Positions 19,771 through 30,882 of a stretch of 64,000 bases of DNA are shown here, piece by piece (the first letter of the stretch is position 1; the number at the start of each line of letters is the position of its first letter). The position numbers were made by a program, and so were the translations under genes. The DNA is from Phytophthora colocasiae (Eukaryota > Oomycota > Peronosporomycetes > Peronosporales > Peronosporaceae): assembly GCA_018806915.1 (NCBI GenBank), contig JAGKQI010000097.1, positions 682,001 to 746,000 on the forward strand, written 5' to 3'. Under the pieces are notes generated by a model, which saw only the letters and a list, made by a program, of their open reading frames with translations, was not told where the DNA came from and made no database searches.

Positions 19771-22188
19771 CTAGCAGAACAAAAACGTTGGTTTCGCAGC
19801 CTTGGCCTGGCACATCCGCTCTGCTCGCTTGTTGCCTACGATCCGCTGCAACCTCAATAGATCCAGACGCGTGAACAACGCAATGGAAGACTTACCATCC
19901 GTACTGTTGGCAAATCCATCATCATTGTACGTTGGTGCGTCGTTATTCGGCAACATGTTCATCATCTCGGCGTAGAAGTCACCCATAACTGGAAGTCCGT
20001 ACCAGATGAGCTGGTGCACGCCACGGATCTGATACTGATGGTAGAAGTGGAAACGTTCCGTATACAGCATCACGTGGCAATGGCCATGAAAGAACGACGT
20101 TCTAGCACGAGAAACCTGCTTACTGGTCGTGTATTCACAGCACTGGACACTGCGAATGAGCTTCTTGTTCATAGTGTCGTTGAACAGGTTCCGTACTCGT
20201 ACGTAGTCGAAATAGGACGGAATAAAGATCAGCACACGCTTCCTCGGATGATCCAGCAGTGGATCAAACACGTGCTTCTTGAAGTACGCGAATCGGAGTT
20301 CCACCTCATCAGCAGCAGTTAAACGTCCGCTGTGCTCTAAGTCCACACGCTGGAAGATCTGCTTCACTTGAGGCACCACCCGAGAGATAGAGGCCGATCC
20401 ATCCGCTGCATCGTACTTTCGAACATACTTAACAACTCCAGAGACGTTCCGACACGTCTTGTTCATCAACGCGTTGAGTGCAGGCTCCACTCCATGGGCA
20501 AAAATGATCGTCTGTCGAAAGTACGAGGCCAAGAAGGCCAAATTCCACTCACGAACTCGAGAGAAATCGGCGTTTGGAGCTTCTTTCGGCTGTAGATTGG
20601 TAGCACGCAGGATCGTGCGCAAATGGTCCAAATTCTGCATAGCCATGAGACTGGCAGAGTCCACAATGCACACTTCAATGGTCGAGAGGAAGTCACTTGA
20701 GAGCTTCACGTCCTTCGTGTCTTCAGTTTCGTTCAACGCTGCGACTTCATCTCCAAGCTGTTGACGAAGTCCAAGAGGTGAAGCGATGATGATATCCGCG
20801 TGGTGGTATTCACTGTAGAAGCGCACTGCCTTCCTGGAGAACGAGATGCCCAACTGGAAGCAATCGTCGTTGTTACCTTCACCGAACACTCGTTGCCACT
20901 CCTTGTCTTCTTCTTTAGCTGGATCTTCTTCTTCGTCGTTGTCCTTAGCACTTCCAAACTCGTTGAAGAATCGATCCTTGTTGTGGAAAGTATCAACATT
21001 CGCAGGGAGAAGCTCCAGGAGTTGGTTCACGAACGCAACAGCAGAACTACGAAGAGGAAGAAGAACCAGTACGCTTGCACGGCAGAAACCTTGGTCCCGG
21101 TACTCCTTCTCTTCTTCTTCGTTTTTCTTAATTCGCTCGTTGTTGCGCGTAACGGTATCACGAGCCTTTAGAACGTGGTTGAGAACGTGCATGGCACTCA
21201 ATTGACGGAGCTTCGATGTGTTCTCGTACGTTTGACCGGCGAAAAGCACATCCGTGTACGCAGCCATTTGCTGAGATAGTGTGCGCTCTACTGATCCCTT
21301 AGGGAAGACGCTCTCAGCATTTAATCCACGTTGTTTCCAGGTCGCGAGCAATCTTGAACGCACGTAAGGTTTCTTCTTTTCAGCTGTTTCGGGGGTCGTA
21401 AGTACACCTGTAAGTCCCTTGATACCCTCCGCTCCATTCCTGTACGTCACATCATAATTCTCTTCCGTTAAGTCCGGCAGCGGCACCTTGGAAAATTTTC
21501 TCGTTTGTGCATTGAACTTCTTGGCATCTAGCTCCGTGAACGTACTTAACAAGAATCGTCGTCGGTACGGATCCTCCTGTTCTTCTTCTTCAGTCTCTTC
21601 TGGCTGTTCTTCGTCATCTTTCTCCATCGCTGCAACCTGCTCCTCCTCGTTGCTATTATCTTCTTCAACAGTTTCGTCTTCTTCTTCATGTCCTTGTTCA
21701 ATAATCTCGTTTCCGTTCTCATCCACTAGCACCTCCTCATACTCTTCCTCTTCTTCTTCCTCTTCTTCAACAGGTTCAGCAGGTTTAAAGGTATTGACAA
21801 ACTCGTCAAACACAGCGTTACGACCACCATCCAAATCTTCTTCTTCACTATCACTCTCTTCACTCTCTATCTTCTCTTCCGTGACATCTTCTTCTTCTTC
21901 ACTTTCTCCTTCTTTATAAATTGCATTGGCCGTCCTGTCCCACTTCTCTTCATATTGTTCTCGTTGCCAATTCTTCTTCTCTTCCACATTTGAGAAGAAT
22001 TTACGTGCTTTAGCTCGTTCCGCAATCTTTTGGGTCTTCCATTGCCCCATCATGGACCCATTTTTACGTGGTTTGGGCTCATTTTTGCCTTCCAAAGCAC
22101 CACGCTTGGCCTTGGGCTCTGCGTCGTCCCATACATTAGCCTTACGCTTGCGGCTTCCCTTCTTCTTGCCTCCTTTACGCGGTCCCAT
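19771..22188 (-). CDS. UTP25: UTP25 (DEF/DIEXF) small-subunit processome protein
   Basis: 805 aa, intronless. A Lys/Arg-rich start (KGGKKKGSRKRKANVWDD) suits a nucleolar protein. A long Glu/Asp tract lies at about 90-210. The conserved part follows: QMAAYTDVLFAGQ, a degenerate DEAD-like core (VLVLLPLRSSAVAFVNQLLELLP, then HHADIIIASPLGLRQQLG and VCIVDSASLMAMQNLDHL), and the C-terminal RecA-like half (KRVLIFIPSYFDYVRVRNLF, VMLYTERFHFYHQYQIRGVH). It lacks canonical Walker residues, as is known for Utp25, a U3 snoRNP-associated factor in 18S rRNA maturation. It is divergent from the coiled-coil gene, with 162 bp between the starts. Confidence 0.9.
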   Translation of the reverse strand: MGPRKGGKKKGSRKRKANVWDDAEPKAKRGALEGKNEPKPRKNGSMMGQWKTQKIAERAKARKFFSNVEEKKNWQREQYEEKWDRTANAIYKEGESEEEEDVTEEKIESEESDSEEEDLDGGRNAVFDEFVNTFKPAEPVEEEEEEEEEYEEVLVDENGNEIIEQGHEEEDETVEEDNSNEEEQVAAMEKDDEEQPEETEEEEQEDPYRRRFLLSTFTELDAKKFNAQTRKFSKVPLPDLTEENYDVTYRNGAEGIKGLTGVLTTPETAEKKKPYVRSRLLATWKQRGLNAESVFPKGSVERTLSQQMAAYTDVLFAGQTYENTSKLRQLSAMHVLNHVLKARDTVTRNNERIKKNEEEEKEYRDQGFCRASVLVLLPLRSSAVAFVNQLLELLPANVDTFHNKDRFFNEFGSAKDNDEEEDPAKEEDKEWQRVFGEGNNDDCFQLGISFSRKAVRFYSEYHHADIIIASPLGLRQQLGDEVAALNETEDTKDVKLSSDFLSTIEVCIVDSASLMAMQNLDHLRTILRATNLQPKEAPNADFSRVREWNLAFLASYFRQTIIFAHGVEPALNALMNKTCRNVSGVVKYVRKYDAADGSASISRVVPQVKQIFQRVDLEHSGRLTAADEVELRFAYFKKHVFDPLLDHPRKRVLIFIPSYFDYVRVRNLFNDTMNKKLIRSVQCCEYTTSKQVSRARTSFFHGHCHVMLYTERFHFYHQYQIRGVHQLIWYGLPVMGDFYAEMMNMLPNNDAPTYNDDGFANSTDGKSSIALFTRLDLLRLQRIVGNKRAERMCQAKAAKPTFLFC

Positions 22189-22350
22189 CGCTTATCAAGT
22201 GGCAAGTTGTCAATGAGCTCTAGGAATGGCTGGTCTAGACTGATATTACAATTTTATCCAATGAAATATTACTTATGTACCAAACATAAACGACTTATTT
22301 TGAGCGTGTCCCTTCACGAGAGATGGCTACACTTGTGACACAGTACAACG
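22189..22350. promoter_or_regulatory. Divergent promoter region, UTP25 / coiled-coil gene
   Basis: The 162-bp gap between two divergent ATGs must contain both promoters. A CCAAT sequence is visible at about 22258. No other element is assigned. Confidence 0.5.
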
Positions 22351-23629
22351 ATGGGAACGATGGATGCCGCCGAAGCGAGAGAGCTTGAGCAGTGTATGGA
22401 TGAAGAAGAAGACCAACAGAAGCAAGCAGAGAGGTTTAGGGCTCCAGAGGGTGAAGATCCGGAGAGTTGGGCTCTCCAATCCGTTGCCAATGTCCTACAG
22501 AGAGTTCAAGAAGCTTCAGGGGATGAGTACGTCACTGTTCTGACAAGAAAGGATATGGTGAATTAAGACTTGTGTATTGTAAAAAGAGTGCGTGTTGAGT
22601 CGTTAGTGCGTCAACTAGAGCGACTGCCACGAGAGGCACGAGCTCAGCAACTTGTGCGTCTGTTGCTTGAGACAAGAGAGGAATCGATCCCAAAGCAAGC
22701 AGTACTGGGTATTTGGGGTAAACTGATCGCAGGCCCATCAAAATCTACAAGAAAAGGTATGGGATCTCGCCAACAAACAAGAGCGAAAAGTGCTGCTAGT
22801 ATTCCTATTATCAGAAGTCGACTACTTGAGGTACAATGTTCATTTTTACTAAAATTCTGTCAAGTAAAATGTTGCTAACACTACATTTTATGGTTTAGTC
22901 CAAGAGGAAGCAAGCTGAATGCGATCTCAAGCTGCTGCAGAATAGAATTGCGTTACTACAGGTGTGATCTAGTCTTTCGAAATTACTTTCCCTCTAACGG
23001 ACTTGATTTTCCAGCATGAGGAATCCAAAGCATGGAAGAAGATTGCTCAAACGAAAGATCGAGCACAAGAAATCCTCGAGATGCGAATGGCCAGTGTACT
23101 ACGTCAAGAAGAGAAGTGTATGCATCAGGTAGAGCGAGAACGACAGTCTCGATCGGCTCAAAAGAAGCAACACAGTCTTAAAAAGGAGTCAGTGATCAAG
23201 AAGAAGCACGCAGCAATTCAAATCATCTCGAAGAAATATCAAGACGTCGAACAAGTTAAACTGGAGAGTAAACGGCTCAAGGCAGAGCGTGAACGGCTGC
23301 AGCTACAGCAAGTAGAACGCGCAAGGGCAAAACGACAGGTGATTCGACGACAAGAAGAAGCATTAAAGAAGAAAAAGATGTTAGAGAAGCAACAAGTGGA
23401 CGAAGAAGCAGCTCTTCGTCTCGTAAAGAAGGCTATTGCAGAGGAGCGACAGATTCGTGAACACCAAAAAAAAGTTCAAGAGATGGAGGAAGCCGAACGC
23501 ACTTTAATCCAACGACTCCAAGGCACTCAACTCATCCAGCGAGAAGCTTATTCTGTACTGGAACAAGCTTTACTGCGGACAGATCTCAAGCGTGCGCATT
23601 CCGTTGCGCCATTAGAAAAATTAACGTAA
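22351..23629 (+). CDS. Coiled-coil protein, four exons
   Basis: Exons 22351-22526, 22587-22830, 22899-22961 and 23015-23629 give 365 aa. The introns (60, 68 and 53 nt) are GT-AG, the first with a strong GTACGT donor, and all junctions keep frame. The first open frame by itself would stop falsely inside intron 1. The N-terminus is acidic and glutamine-rich (EARELEQCMDEEEDQQKQAE). Exon 2 reads VRQLERLPREARAQQLVRLL. Exon 4 is a long charged coiled coil of Lys/Glu/Gln/Arg heptads (VERARAKRQVIRRQEEALKK) through about residue 345. It may be a cytoskeletal, ciliary or scaffold protein. No family is recognised. Confidence 0.75.
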
Positions 23630-23732
23630 AATACACAGTTGTAACACGATATCTTGTTGTCTTTGTATCCAAACCTATCCGTAATTTACGAACCTGCTCG
23701 TAAATCCATTCTTGTCTCTCGTAGTAGCTTCT

Positions 23733-23861
23733 TCAGAAATGACCCCAGTTGTTCACGAGTCGTTCTTCCTGGATCTCAGTCACGACGCACAGCATATCCA
23801 CATTGCCGTCATCAGCTACGATCGCGGGGGTCATGACGTTTTTCTCTGTTGGGAGCGCCAT
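23733..23861 (-). CDS. Small open frame, 42 aa, possible gene remnant
   Basis: ATG 23861 to TGA 23733, containing TPAIVADDGNVDMLCVVTEI. The same frame continues beyond the stop with ERQEWIYEQVRKLRIGLDTK, which also looks coding. It is probably a decayed gene between two convergent neighbours. Confidence 0.25.
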   Translation of the reverse strand: MALPTEKNVMTPAIVADDGNVDMLCVVTEIQEERLVNNWGHF

Positions 23862-24094
23862 TAGTTGACGATCTCAAGAACACGTTTTTTTCTCTCTACT
23901 CGGTGTAAATCTCGAAACGAAATCCCTCACCGAACAGCTTCGTAGAATGGTATTTCAGAATTACAGTAACAATGACATCAAGAGGACAATTTGATTGGTT
24001 TTACCATTCGAAGTTCAAGATAGATTCTCGTCAAAAACAATGTTATTGTCTAGATACATGTACGTCTATCTCTTTGTCACCTCCACTAATCGAT

Positions 24095-26422
24095 CTAGCG
24101 GCCGAACATTCGTGAAATCCACGATTTCGTACTTTCCGTCACCTCGTCGCTCTCTTTATCGACGCGGCGAGTATTTGCCTTCGTGTTAGGACACTCACGC
24201 ATCTTTAACCTGTCACCTTTCGCCTTTTGAATGTTGTTGCCATCTTTCCTCTGCTTCCTGAAGCGATCGACATCAAACTGGCCTCGAGCAGTCGAGCGAC
24301 GGCCATTAGCTGCACCACTGGCCCACCGCGTCTTCTTCTCTTCGCGGTTGTACGTTGTGTTGACGAGTCCTTGCTCCACTAGCTCCAGCACTCGCGTCTT
24401 TAACTCCAAAGCCAGATCCTTCTCCACGAACGTTTCCTCGAAACGGAAGGACAACCACAGATACAAGTCAATGATCTTGGCCTTGATCTCGACGTCTCCG
24501 AGAGCTTCAGCCGTTCGTGGAGGGTATTTAGGCAGATAAATGTCCAACTTGACACTTTGGCTCAGCGAATGAGCCCGAGCGTATTCGAGGAAAACCTTGC
24601 GAGCCAGTGGATTTCGCAGACTGACAGGCGACATACAGAACGTGAAGCGATCCGACAGTGTCAGCTCCGTGTCTCTCAGCAACGTCGCAGCGTCCTTCAT
24701 ATCCTGGTGGTTGCACATGAAGTAGTCTCCGTCCAAACGCGCCAGCATCACGTACTTGTCCACAATATCAGCGAAGTCGGTGATGCCAGGAAGTTGCTTG
24801 GCGAACTCCTCCATTTGCTCTGAAGACGGGAACAAACCTGCGGACGTGAGTGGAACAGGCACTTCTTCGTACGATTCCTTGAGATATTCCAAGTCTTCTT
24901 CAAGTAAACACGTTGCCTCTCCCGATGCAAAGTCACTGCCAGATCGACCAGCGCGACCTGCGATCTGCTTGGCAAGAGCAGGTGAAATGTCCACCATACC
25001 TCCACCACCACCGGTATATTTCTTCACCGTAGCGAACACAACACGTCGAATGTTCAGGTTCAGCCCCATACCGACAGCATCCGAAGCCACTAGGATGTTA
25101 AAGTCGTTGTCGCGGTTGTTGAATAGTCGAGCCTGTTGCGAGCGCGTCTCGGGGGGAAGTTGACCGTAAATGATACAGCACTTCTGCCCAGTCTTGACCT
25201 CAATGTCACGCTTGATCTGGAAGATATCACGACGTGAGAAGGCCACTACACAGTCTCCCGGACGGATGTGACTGTAAGAAGCTAAGTGCTTCGGTGCAAT
25301 CTCTAACGGCGTACGACGCTCGTACGACCGCAGTTCAAACTCATCTCCAGTCGTCTCTGCAAACTTCTGGACGAGATTCACAGCTTCACCTGAGCCACAG
25401 ACGTGGATCTCGTTAGCCTGCAGTCCGAAAAGGGCACGGGTCCAGGCCCAGCCACGCTGTGGGTCTCCAATCAACTGGATCTCATCGATCACAGCCACGT
25501 CCCACGGTCTGTTGATGTTGGCCATCTCCACAGTGCACGACACATGACTGGAATACGGTACAATCTTCTTCTCCTGTCCAGTAACGAGCGATGTGTAGAG
25601 CCCGTCAGCGTTCATCCGTTCAAAGATTTCCAAGGCCAACAAACGCAGTGGACCACAGTAAATGCCGCCATCTTCTCCAGCCTGTTTCAACGTCTCTAAA
25701 GCCTGGTGGGTCTTGCCACTGTTCGTTGGTCCTACATGGTAAATGATCTTCCTCTTCATGGCTGTAGCAAATGGATACATTTCATGAGGAAGTCTCAAAT
25801 CCGTTAGCTTCTGGAGCGACAACGCATTGTCGTTGTCTTCATCTGTGACCAGGTAATTATTTGCCTTGATAAAGTCCAAGAAGTACGGGTAGAAGATGAA
25901 AGAGTTATGACGCTTTACATCATCCAGATCCTAAAAAAAATCAATAAAAAAAATCAATTTCGTTTTAAAACTAGCCAGAAAACAATGAAAACTTACCCGT
26001 CCAAAAGCCATGAGCTCTTCTTGGTCTTCAAAGTACTTGGAAGGCTCAGACAGGAACGATTTACGGAAACTGGACGCCGCAAGAGCCCATTGTTCAGGGT
26101 TCATCCCTGCCTCCACCACCAGTTCTTTAACCTCGTAATTACGTGGGAAATTGCGCATTCTTCGGTGAACGCGTTTTGCCAAGTCTGATGGCCATTTGAC
26201 GCCTGGAAGCTCCGTTGCAACGGCAGCAGCAGTGGAGAACGTGCGCTGGAGGGGTATGCAGAGGGTTACATTGCTGTAACTAGGTGTGTAGTTGGAGTTA
26301 GAGCCTGAAAGAGGTGCGGTTGGGACTGCCGAGAGCTGTAGTGGTAGTTGCAATAACCGAATAGATACATGAGGCCCTTGTACGCCCGTGGACAACGAAC
26401 GAGCAAGGCGTAACATGCTCAT
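24095..26422 (-). CDS. SUV3: SUV3-type mitochondrial ATP-dependent RNA helicase
   Basis: Exon 1 26422-25997 (142 codons) and exon 2 25930-24095 with a 66-nt GTAAGT...TTTTAG intron, phase 0, giving 753 aa. The start MSMLRLARSLSTG is a typical mitochondrial targeting sequence and sets the choice of ATG 26422 over the longer upstream frame. The helicase core has Walker A VGPTNSGKT near residue 210, motif II VIDEIQ, motif V region SDAVGMGLNLNIRRVVF and motif VI QIAGRAGR. The SUV3 C-terminal helical domain (ARKVFLEYARAHSLSQSV, DLYLWLSFRFEETF) follows, with a basic tail. SUV3 unwinds RNA in the mitochondrial degradosome. A diverged fragment of the same gene family occurs near 49,400. Confidence 0.93.
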
Positions 26423-26640
26423 GTTTGGCTGGCTGTGTGGCGAGGAACGCGATGAAAACCGGTACGAGTCGGTACATTTTCTTCCGATACCGGTATCAAT
26501 ACGTTCGTGTACCGGTAGATGCACAAATGATAAGTGGCATACACCAATTGAGAACTTCAATCAGGAGTGATGGTCAGAAAGTTGCTGTTTATTTGTTCCT
26601 CAGCCTTCTTCATTGCTGCGTTTCTCTCGTTAAAGCTCTG

Positions 26641-26937
26641 ATGTATTCCAAGACGTATCTCGCTCTTGCTCCTGTAGCTGACACTGCTGCTCGTCAACGT
26701 CTGCTGACTGCTGCTGCCCCTGCGATAGCTGCTGGAACACCAATCAACGACGAGCTCCTCTTAAGCGTCAGAATGGAACGCCAACTACGTGAGCTCGAAG
26801 CGCAACGAGGGATGGTGACGCATCACGAAGTTCTGGCTGCGATGGTTCGTGAGCACGCGATCCTGATGGAGCACGCGGAGGCTGAGTATCCAGGAGCTAC
26901 TGCGCCGATGGTCATGCCTTCCGCCACACAACTGTGA
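26641..26937 (+). CDS. Hypothetical 98-aa protein
   Basis: ATG 26641 to TGA 26937, Ala-rich, with RMERQLRELEAQRGMVTHHE and a helical C-terminal half. It is divergent from SUV3 with 218 bp between. Composition and the sustained helix-like pattern suggest a real small gene. No family is recognised. Confidence 0.45.
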   Translation: MYSKTYLALAPVADTAARQRLLTAAAPAIAAGTPINDELLLSVRMERQLRELEAQRGMVTHHEVLAAMVREHAILMEHAEAEYPGATAPMVMPSATQL

Positions 26938-27840
26938 GTGCCCAATGCATTCGTTCAGGCGGGTAACAAGTTCTTGATGATGTCGATGACTATGGTGGTT
27001 GGTGGACTTTGGAAGGAAGTATTACATCTACCCCGTTGACATTTGTGGGTTTCACGTGGGTTGAATCTGACATACAAGTACGATTTTTTCTCATCGTTCA
27101 TTAAATGTGCCACATACAGGAAAGTCTTTTGAACGAAAATGATTTTCCTGTCGAGTTTAGTTTAGCGTGATTTTATGGATGTCAATTTAGATTATCGTCG
27201 TTGGCTTCCGCAGAAGGCGATAGAGGTTTGTGCTGGGGTCAACATGCGACTTCGAAAACTCCGAAGACGCTCTGAGCTAAATTGTACCAGTCCGTAGTAC
27301 GGAAATGGAGTGGTACAATTTAGTACGGACACAACAATTTTCACACGAACATCGTAATCCTTCTTGACAATTAGAGACCTTTCGGAGCGGATGTTGGTTG
27401 TTGTCAATGGAATGGGGAGTCGGAATGATTGAGTGGTACATGTACAACTTGTAGCACTCGTGATTGGTATCGCAACACTACGATTTATGGATTACTTCAG
27501 TACAGTATGTCTCAACTTGCAGAGCGAACGCCAAAATCACAGCTGTCCTAATGCAAAACCCCCGAAGAGATTAGTTCAGTCGGTGCATGTACCATGACAT
27601 TGAAACTCTCTGTAGTTCAAATGCTTAGTAAGTTAAGAACCGTGAATGAAGCCGAAGACAACAAAATCGATATACTATGTATCAACAGAGAGGGCCTCCT
27701 GGTGGTCCACGGTCAATGCACCACAAAGTTACGCACTTGGAGTCCCTCAGGGGACTTACAGTACTTTCCAGATGATAGAGAACTTTCGGAGCCTGTTTTT
27801 CGTGCGTGTTTCAGCTTCAGTTCGAGGTAGACGTTGGTTA
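26938..27840. other. Gene-free stretch with a hairpin
   Basis: No protein-like frame. An inverted repeat lies at 27277-27323, listed separately. Confidence 0.5.
27277..27323. repeat. 13-bp inverted repeat, 21-nt loop
   Basis: CTAAATTGTACCA at 27277-27289 is perfectly complementary to TGGTACAATTTAG at 27311-27323. Confidence 0.75.
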
Positions 27841-27925
27841 GGGGTTGTATGTCAACTCAAACATGGGTAGGTTTGAGCTAGTGACCCAGTTACCTCAAGC
27901 CTACCCCTGCTGTATTTGAGTTGAG

Positions 27926-29118
27926 ATGGGTGGTGGTGACAGCCATTTCAAGACGTGCGCGATGTTTGTTGGGCCTAAGCTAACTGCCGATCAAGCGGTG
28001 GACGTGTTGGAGCAAGTGTGGCGTCTTTCCCGCGGCAGAAAGAAGCGGTTTTTGCGGATGATGAGGGTGCTCAAGAAGCTACACTGCTTTCGGTTGCGTG
28101 ATGCAGCCGCTGTTGTTGATCATTCTCGTCGTTTTGACAAAATGCTGTCAGATGCAGTAGCACGCATTCGATTTCGGTTTACGATGGATCAACTGCATCT
28201 GCTTGCGTCTGTGCTGAGACTTCCTCGAGATGGAGTTAGAACTAGTGCTGAGATAACGTGCGACGAGTCGAAGCATTCGCGATGGTTTGCCGAAGACTTT
28301 CTGAGGCGTCGAAGCTGTACACGGTAGCTTCCGAGTTTGGTAGGTCTACTGCTGCTTACAGCCGTATCGTTGCGGCTACGGTTAGTTTGCTCTACAAGAA
28401 CCACAAAGATATACTGTATTTCAACGAAGAACTGATTGCGTCAAGGATTGAGGCCTATTGTATGGCTACTCGAAATTCTGGTGCTCCGCTTCGCCGATGT
28501 TGGGGTTTTATAGACGGCACCAAGCAGTACATATCTCGCCCAAGTGCTCGTGAAATTGGATCTCTACCTAACGAAAACTTGCAGAGATCGGTTTATAATG
28601 GTCATCCTAGAAAGCATTGCTTTAACTGGCAGAGTATCCAGGCTCCTGATGGAATAATTGTCAGCTTGTTTGGGCCAGTAGAAGGGAGAAAGCACGATTC
28701 GACTATGCTGAGTGTCAGTGGAGTCCTAGAGGTTATGGAAGAAAATCGGGACGGAATTTTCTTAAATAGAGTGATATATGGAGATCCTGCATACGGGTGC
28801 GGCAGATTTGTTTGTTCACCGTCGTCTGTTGCAAGCAGCGCAGGGGCGACTTTTAATGAGGGCATGTGCAGTGTACGCGAAAGCGTTGAATGGGGATTTG
28901 GCCGTGTGAAAACGTTGTGGGAGTTTATGAATTGGGACAAGAAGCAACGAGTGCGTCAGAGTGCTGTTGGGCTAAATTTCTACGTTGCCGTGCTTCTGTT
29001 TAACTGTCATACTTGCCTGCAGCCATTAGGAAATCAAGTTTCTATGTATTTTGGTCTAGCACCGCCTAGTTTGGAGTTTTATCTGGGTGGCAGCGCGCTG
29101 CATGACGACATACCATGA
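27926..29118 (+). pseudogene. PIF/Harbinger (HARBI1-like) transposase with one frameshift
   Basis: The N-terminal frame 27926-28265 (DQAVDVLEQVWRLSRGRKKR, LHLLASVLRLP) passes to a second frame by a one-base shift near 28262. It continues with VEAFAMVCRRLSEASKLYTV and EFGRSTAAYSRIVAATVSLL. The catalytic region is preserved: GFIDGTKQY (first Asp), VIYGDPAYGCGRF (second Asp) and ESVEWGFGRVKTLWEFM (Glu). This is the DDE_Tnp_4 arrangement. Only the frameshift prevents a full-length protein. Confidence 0.85.
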
Positions 29119-29124
29119 GGGAAC

Positions 29125-30099
29125 TTAGTTTTTTTGCTGCTGGAGAATTTTCAATACAAACTCTTGCATCCGCTTGTCGCGAGCTTCATCTGCCAGGAGA
29201 CGACGATCTTCGTTGAAGTTCATGAGCGCGACGCTTTTCAGCTTCTTCTGTAGCGTGAACTCGTTTTTCTCCTTGCTCGCGCTCAAACTGAAGGCGCTCC
29301 ATCTTTGTACTTATATCTGGCCTTATCGTCTTCGTCTGCACCCATGAGAGCACGAGTTATTCCATTAGACACTACATCGAGGCGCTCTCGCTTGCTAACT
29401 TTCTTTGCGACCGCTACTGGCACCTGAAGATGATCGACTAGTGCGCTTAATTGGTGTTGCGGCAATAAACGCATCGATAGTGCTGTTTCCTCCACATCTT
29501 CTTCCGCTTCATCATGCGTGGTATGGTTAACTTCAGAAGGACCTCAGTTATGTCCTCGTCCTCGAATGTAATTTCTCCCATTGCAAGACGGCGCAAAAGT
29601 TCTCCAGAATTTTCAATGCCGCGCTGCTTGGCTGTCTGTTCTTCCTGCGTTGCGCTTCTTTTTCGTCCCAGTCACCAATTAGCGCCACGATATTCTGAAG
29701 CAGCACTTCGCGCTCTGCATACTCCTCTACTGACCCCGACTTGCGCATCGATTGACACTGGTCCGCTTTGTACTGGTTGACGAGATTGGTGAAGCGGGTA
29801 CGCATAGCTGTTCCAGGTTTATTTAAGCCAAACGACTTATCTAGCCGACAGTGTATAGCGATGTCGTCAAAGACCTTCATGATGCCCTTCGACGTCCCAA
29901 CAGCAGATGCCCACGGACGGAAGGTGTTCACGGCCTTAAGAAGAACTATGTCGTCTGCAGCAGCGAATTTCTGGCGTATTGGCGGTCGTGCAAGAAGGGC
30001 CTTCCTCTCCCGAGCGTCAAGCTCTGTGTTAACTGCATTGCCAACTTGTTCACCTCCAGTCGAGAGGCCCTGCTGCTCGTCAGACTGACTAGGCATCAT
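29125..30099 (-). pseudogene. PIF/Harbinger Myb/SANT-like partner protein, frameshifted
   Basis: The N-terminal frame 30099-29548 reads FAAADDIVLLKAVNTFRPWA, then FDDIAIHCRL and GTAMRTRFTNLVNQYK, a Myb/SANT-like trihelix as found in the second gene of Harbinger elements. It normally helps bring the transposase to the element ends and into the nucleus. Frame changes near 29520 and 29280 separate the C-terminal parts (QLSALVDHLQVPVAVAKKVS; then DKRMQEFVLKILQQQKN to TAA 29125). Confidence 0.75.
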
Positions 30100-30240
30100 G
30101 GTATTCTGGAGACGCTGGTGCTTGCGATGCTAACTGGAAATGAAGTTGAAATATGCTGTTGAACTCCGAAAATAGCGTTTTAGGTTTCTGTTGAGGTGGT
30201 CTATCTCAAACTGAAACGTAACTCAAACGGAGATCCGAAA

Positions 30241-30704
30241 GTTCTCTGATAAATGATTAGCATTCGAACAATCAAACAACACAAGGACTAGTACTGCTAC
30301 AAACAAGCTACAACGTTGATTCGTAAAAATTAAGAAGACTGGGCACATGTCGCAAATATCTACTGTAAGATTCACAGTGGGGCTCCACTGGTCAACGTAC
30401 ATGTACCACAAAGCAATGCACTTGGCGTAGGAAAGGAAATCGAAGTTGATTAATAGGTTACATGTATTCCTGGTTGCTAGTACATGCACTTGGCTGGCTT
30501 TAGAATTGATTGTGTTGAATTTTCGCTAATCTCATCTGGAAGGAAATTAAAGTACTGGTTATTCCTGGTTGCAATGCTTAGTAGTATACTTCTACTCGAT
30601 CAAAAAAGGTACTTTAAGTGCTTTGAGTACATATGCACGGCAATTATCAGTTTAATAAGCACCTAGTTGAAGTTACCGTGATAAAACGCTTGCTCTGTAC
30701 CATG
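30241..30704. other. Gene-free stretch upstream of RxLR gene A
   Basis: No supported coding frame. It contains GTACATGTAC near 30398, a palindromic word that recurs upstream of RxLR gene B. Confidence 0.5.
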
Positions 30705-30830
30705 TGATTATATCTTAGGATAAGATGGTCGATCCAACAAGAAAATGCCCGCAATTCCTATAGAAGCCTTTCGAAGCTTCTTTGTTATTGGACACGTTTG
30801 GTAACTAGAACTTCATTCCAACATTCGCAC
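30705..30830 (+). promoter_or_regulatory. Conserved upstream box and initiator-like core of RxLR gene A
   Basis: The box GATGGTCGATCCAACAAG lies within 30705-30747, with close matches at 48461-48502, 57559-57600 and 40725-40749. The core TTCATTCCAACATTCGC at 30812-30828 resembles the oomycete initiator (TCATTYY...) type. It lies 55-70 bp before the ATG, in a similar place for all three RxLR paralogues. Confidence 0.65.
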
Positions 30831-30882
30831 ACTATCCCACAAGTCTCCAAGTCTTCTACCAAGTCCAAGAACAACAACCAAC

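Larger units (their letters stand above)
27840..30240. mobile_element. PIF/Harbinger-type DNA transposon, decayed
   Basis: Defined by its two convergent genes, a DDE_4-type nuclease and a Myb/SANT-like protein, the usual PIF/Harbinger pair. The stops are 6 bp apart. The ends are uncertain: GTTTGAGCTAGTGACC at 27871 resembles the inverse of GGTCTATCTCAAAC near 30198, perhaps subterminal inverted repeats. No clear three-base target duplication is found. Confidence 0.7.

Noticed and set aside
21488..21919. Long Ser-rich frame on the plus strand
   Set aside because: It is the antisense of the Glu-rich tract of UTP25; low complexity makes both strands open.
30223..30489. 88-codon minus-strand frame with hydrophobic stretches
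   Set aside because: No motif, no family, AT-rich intergenic DNA between a transposon and an effector promoter.
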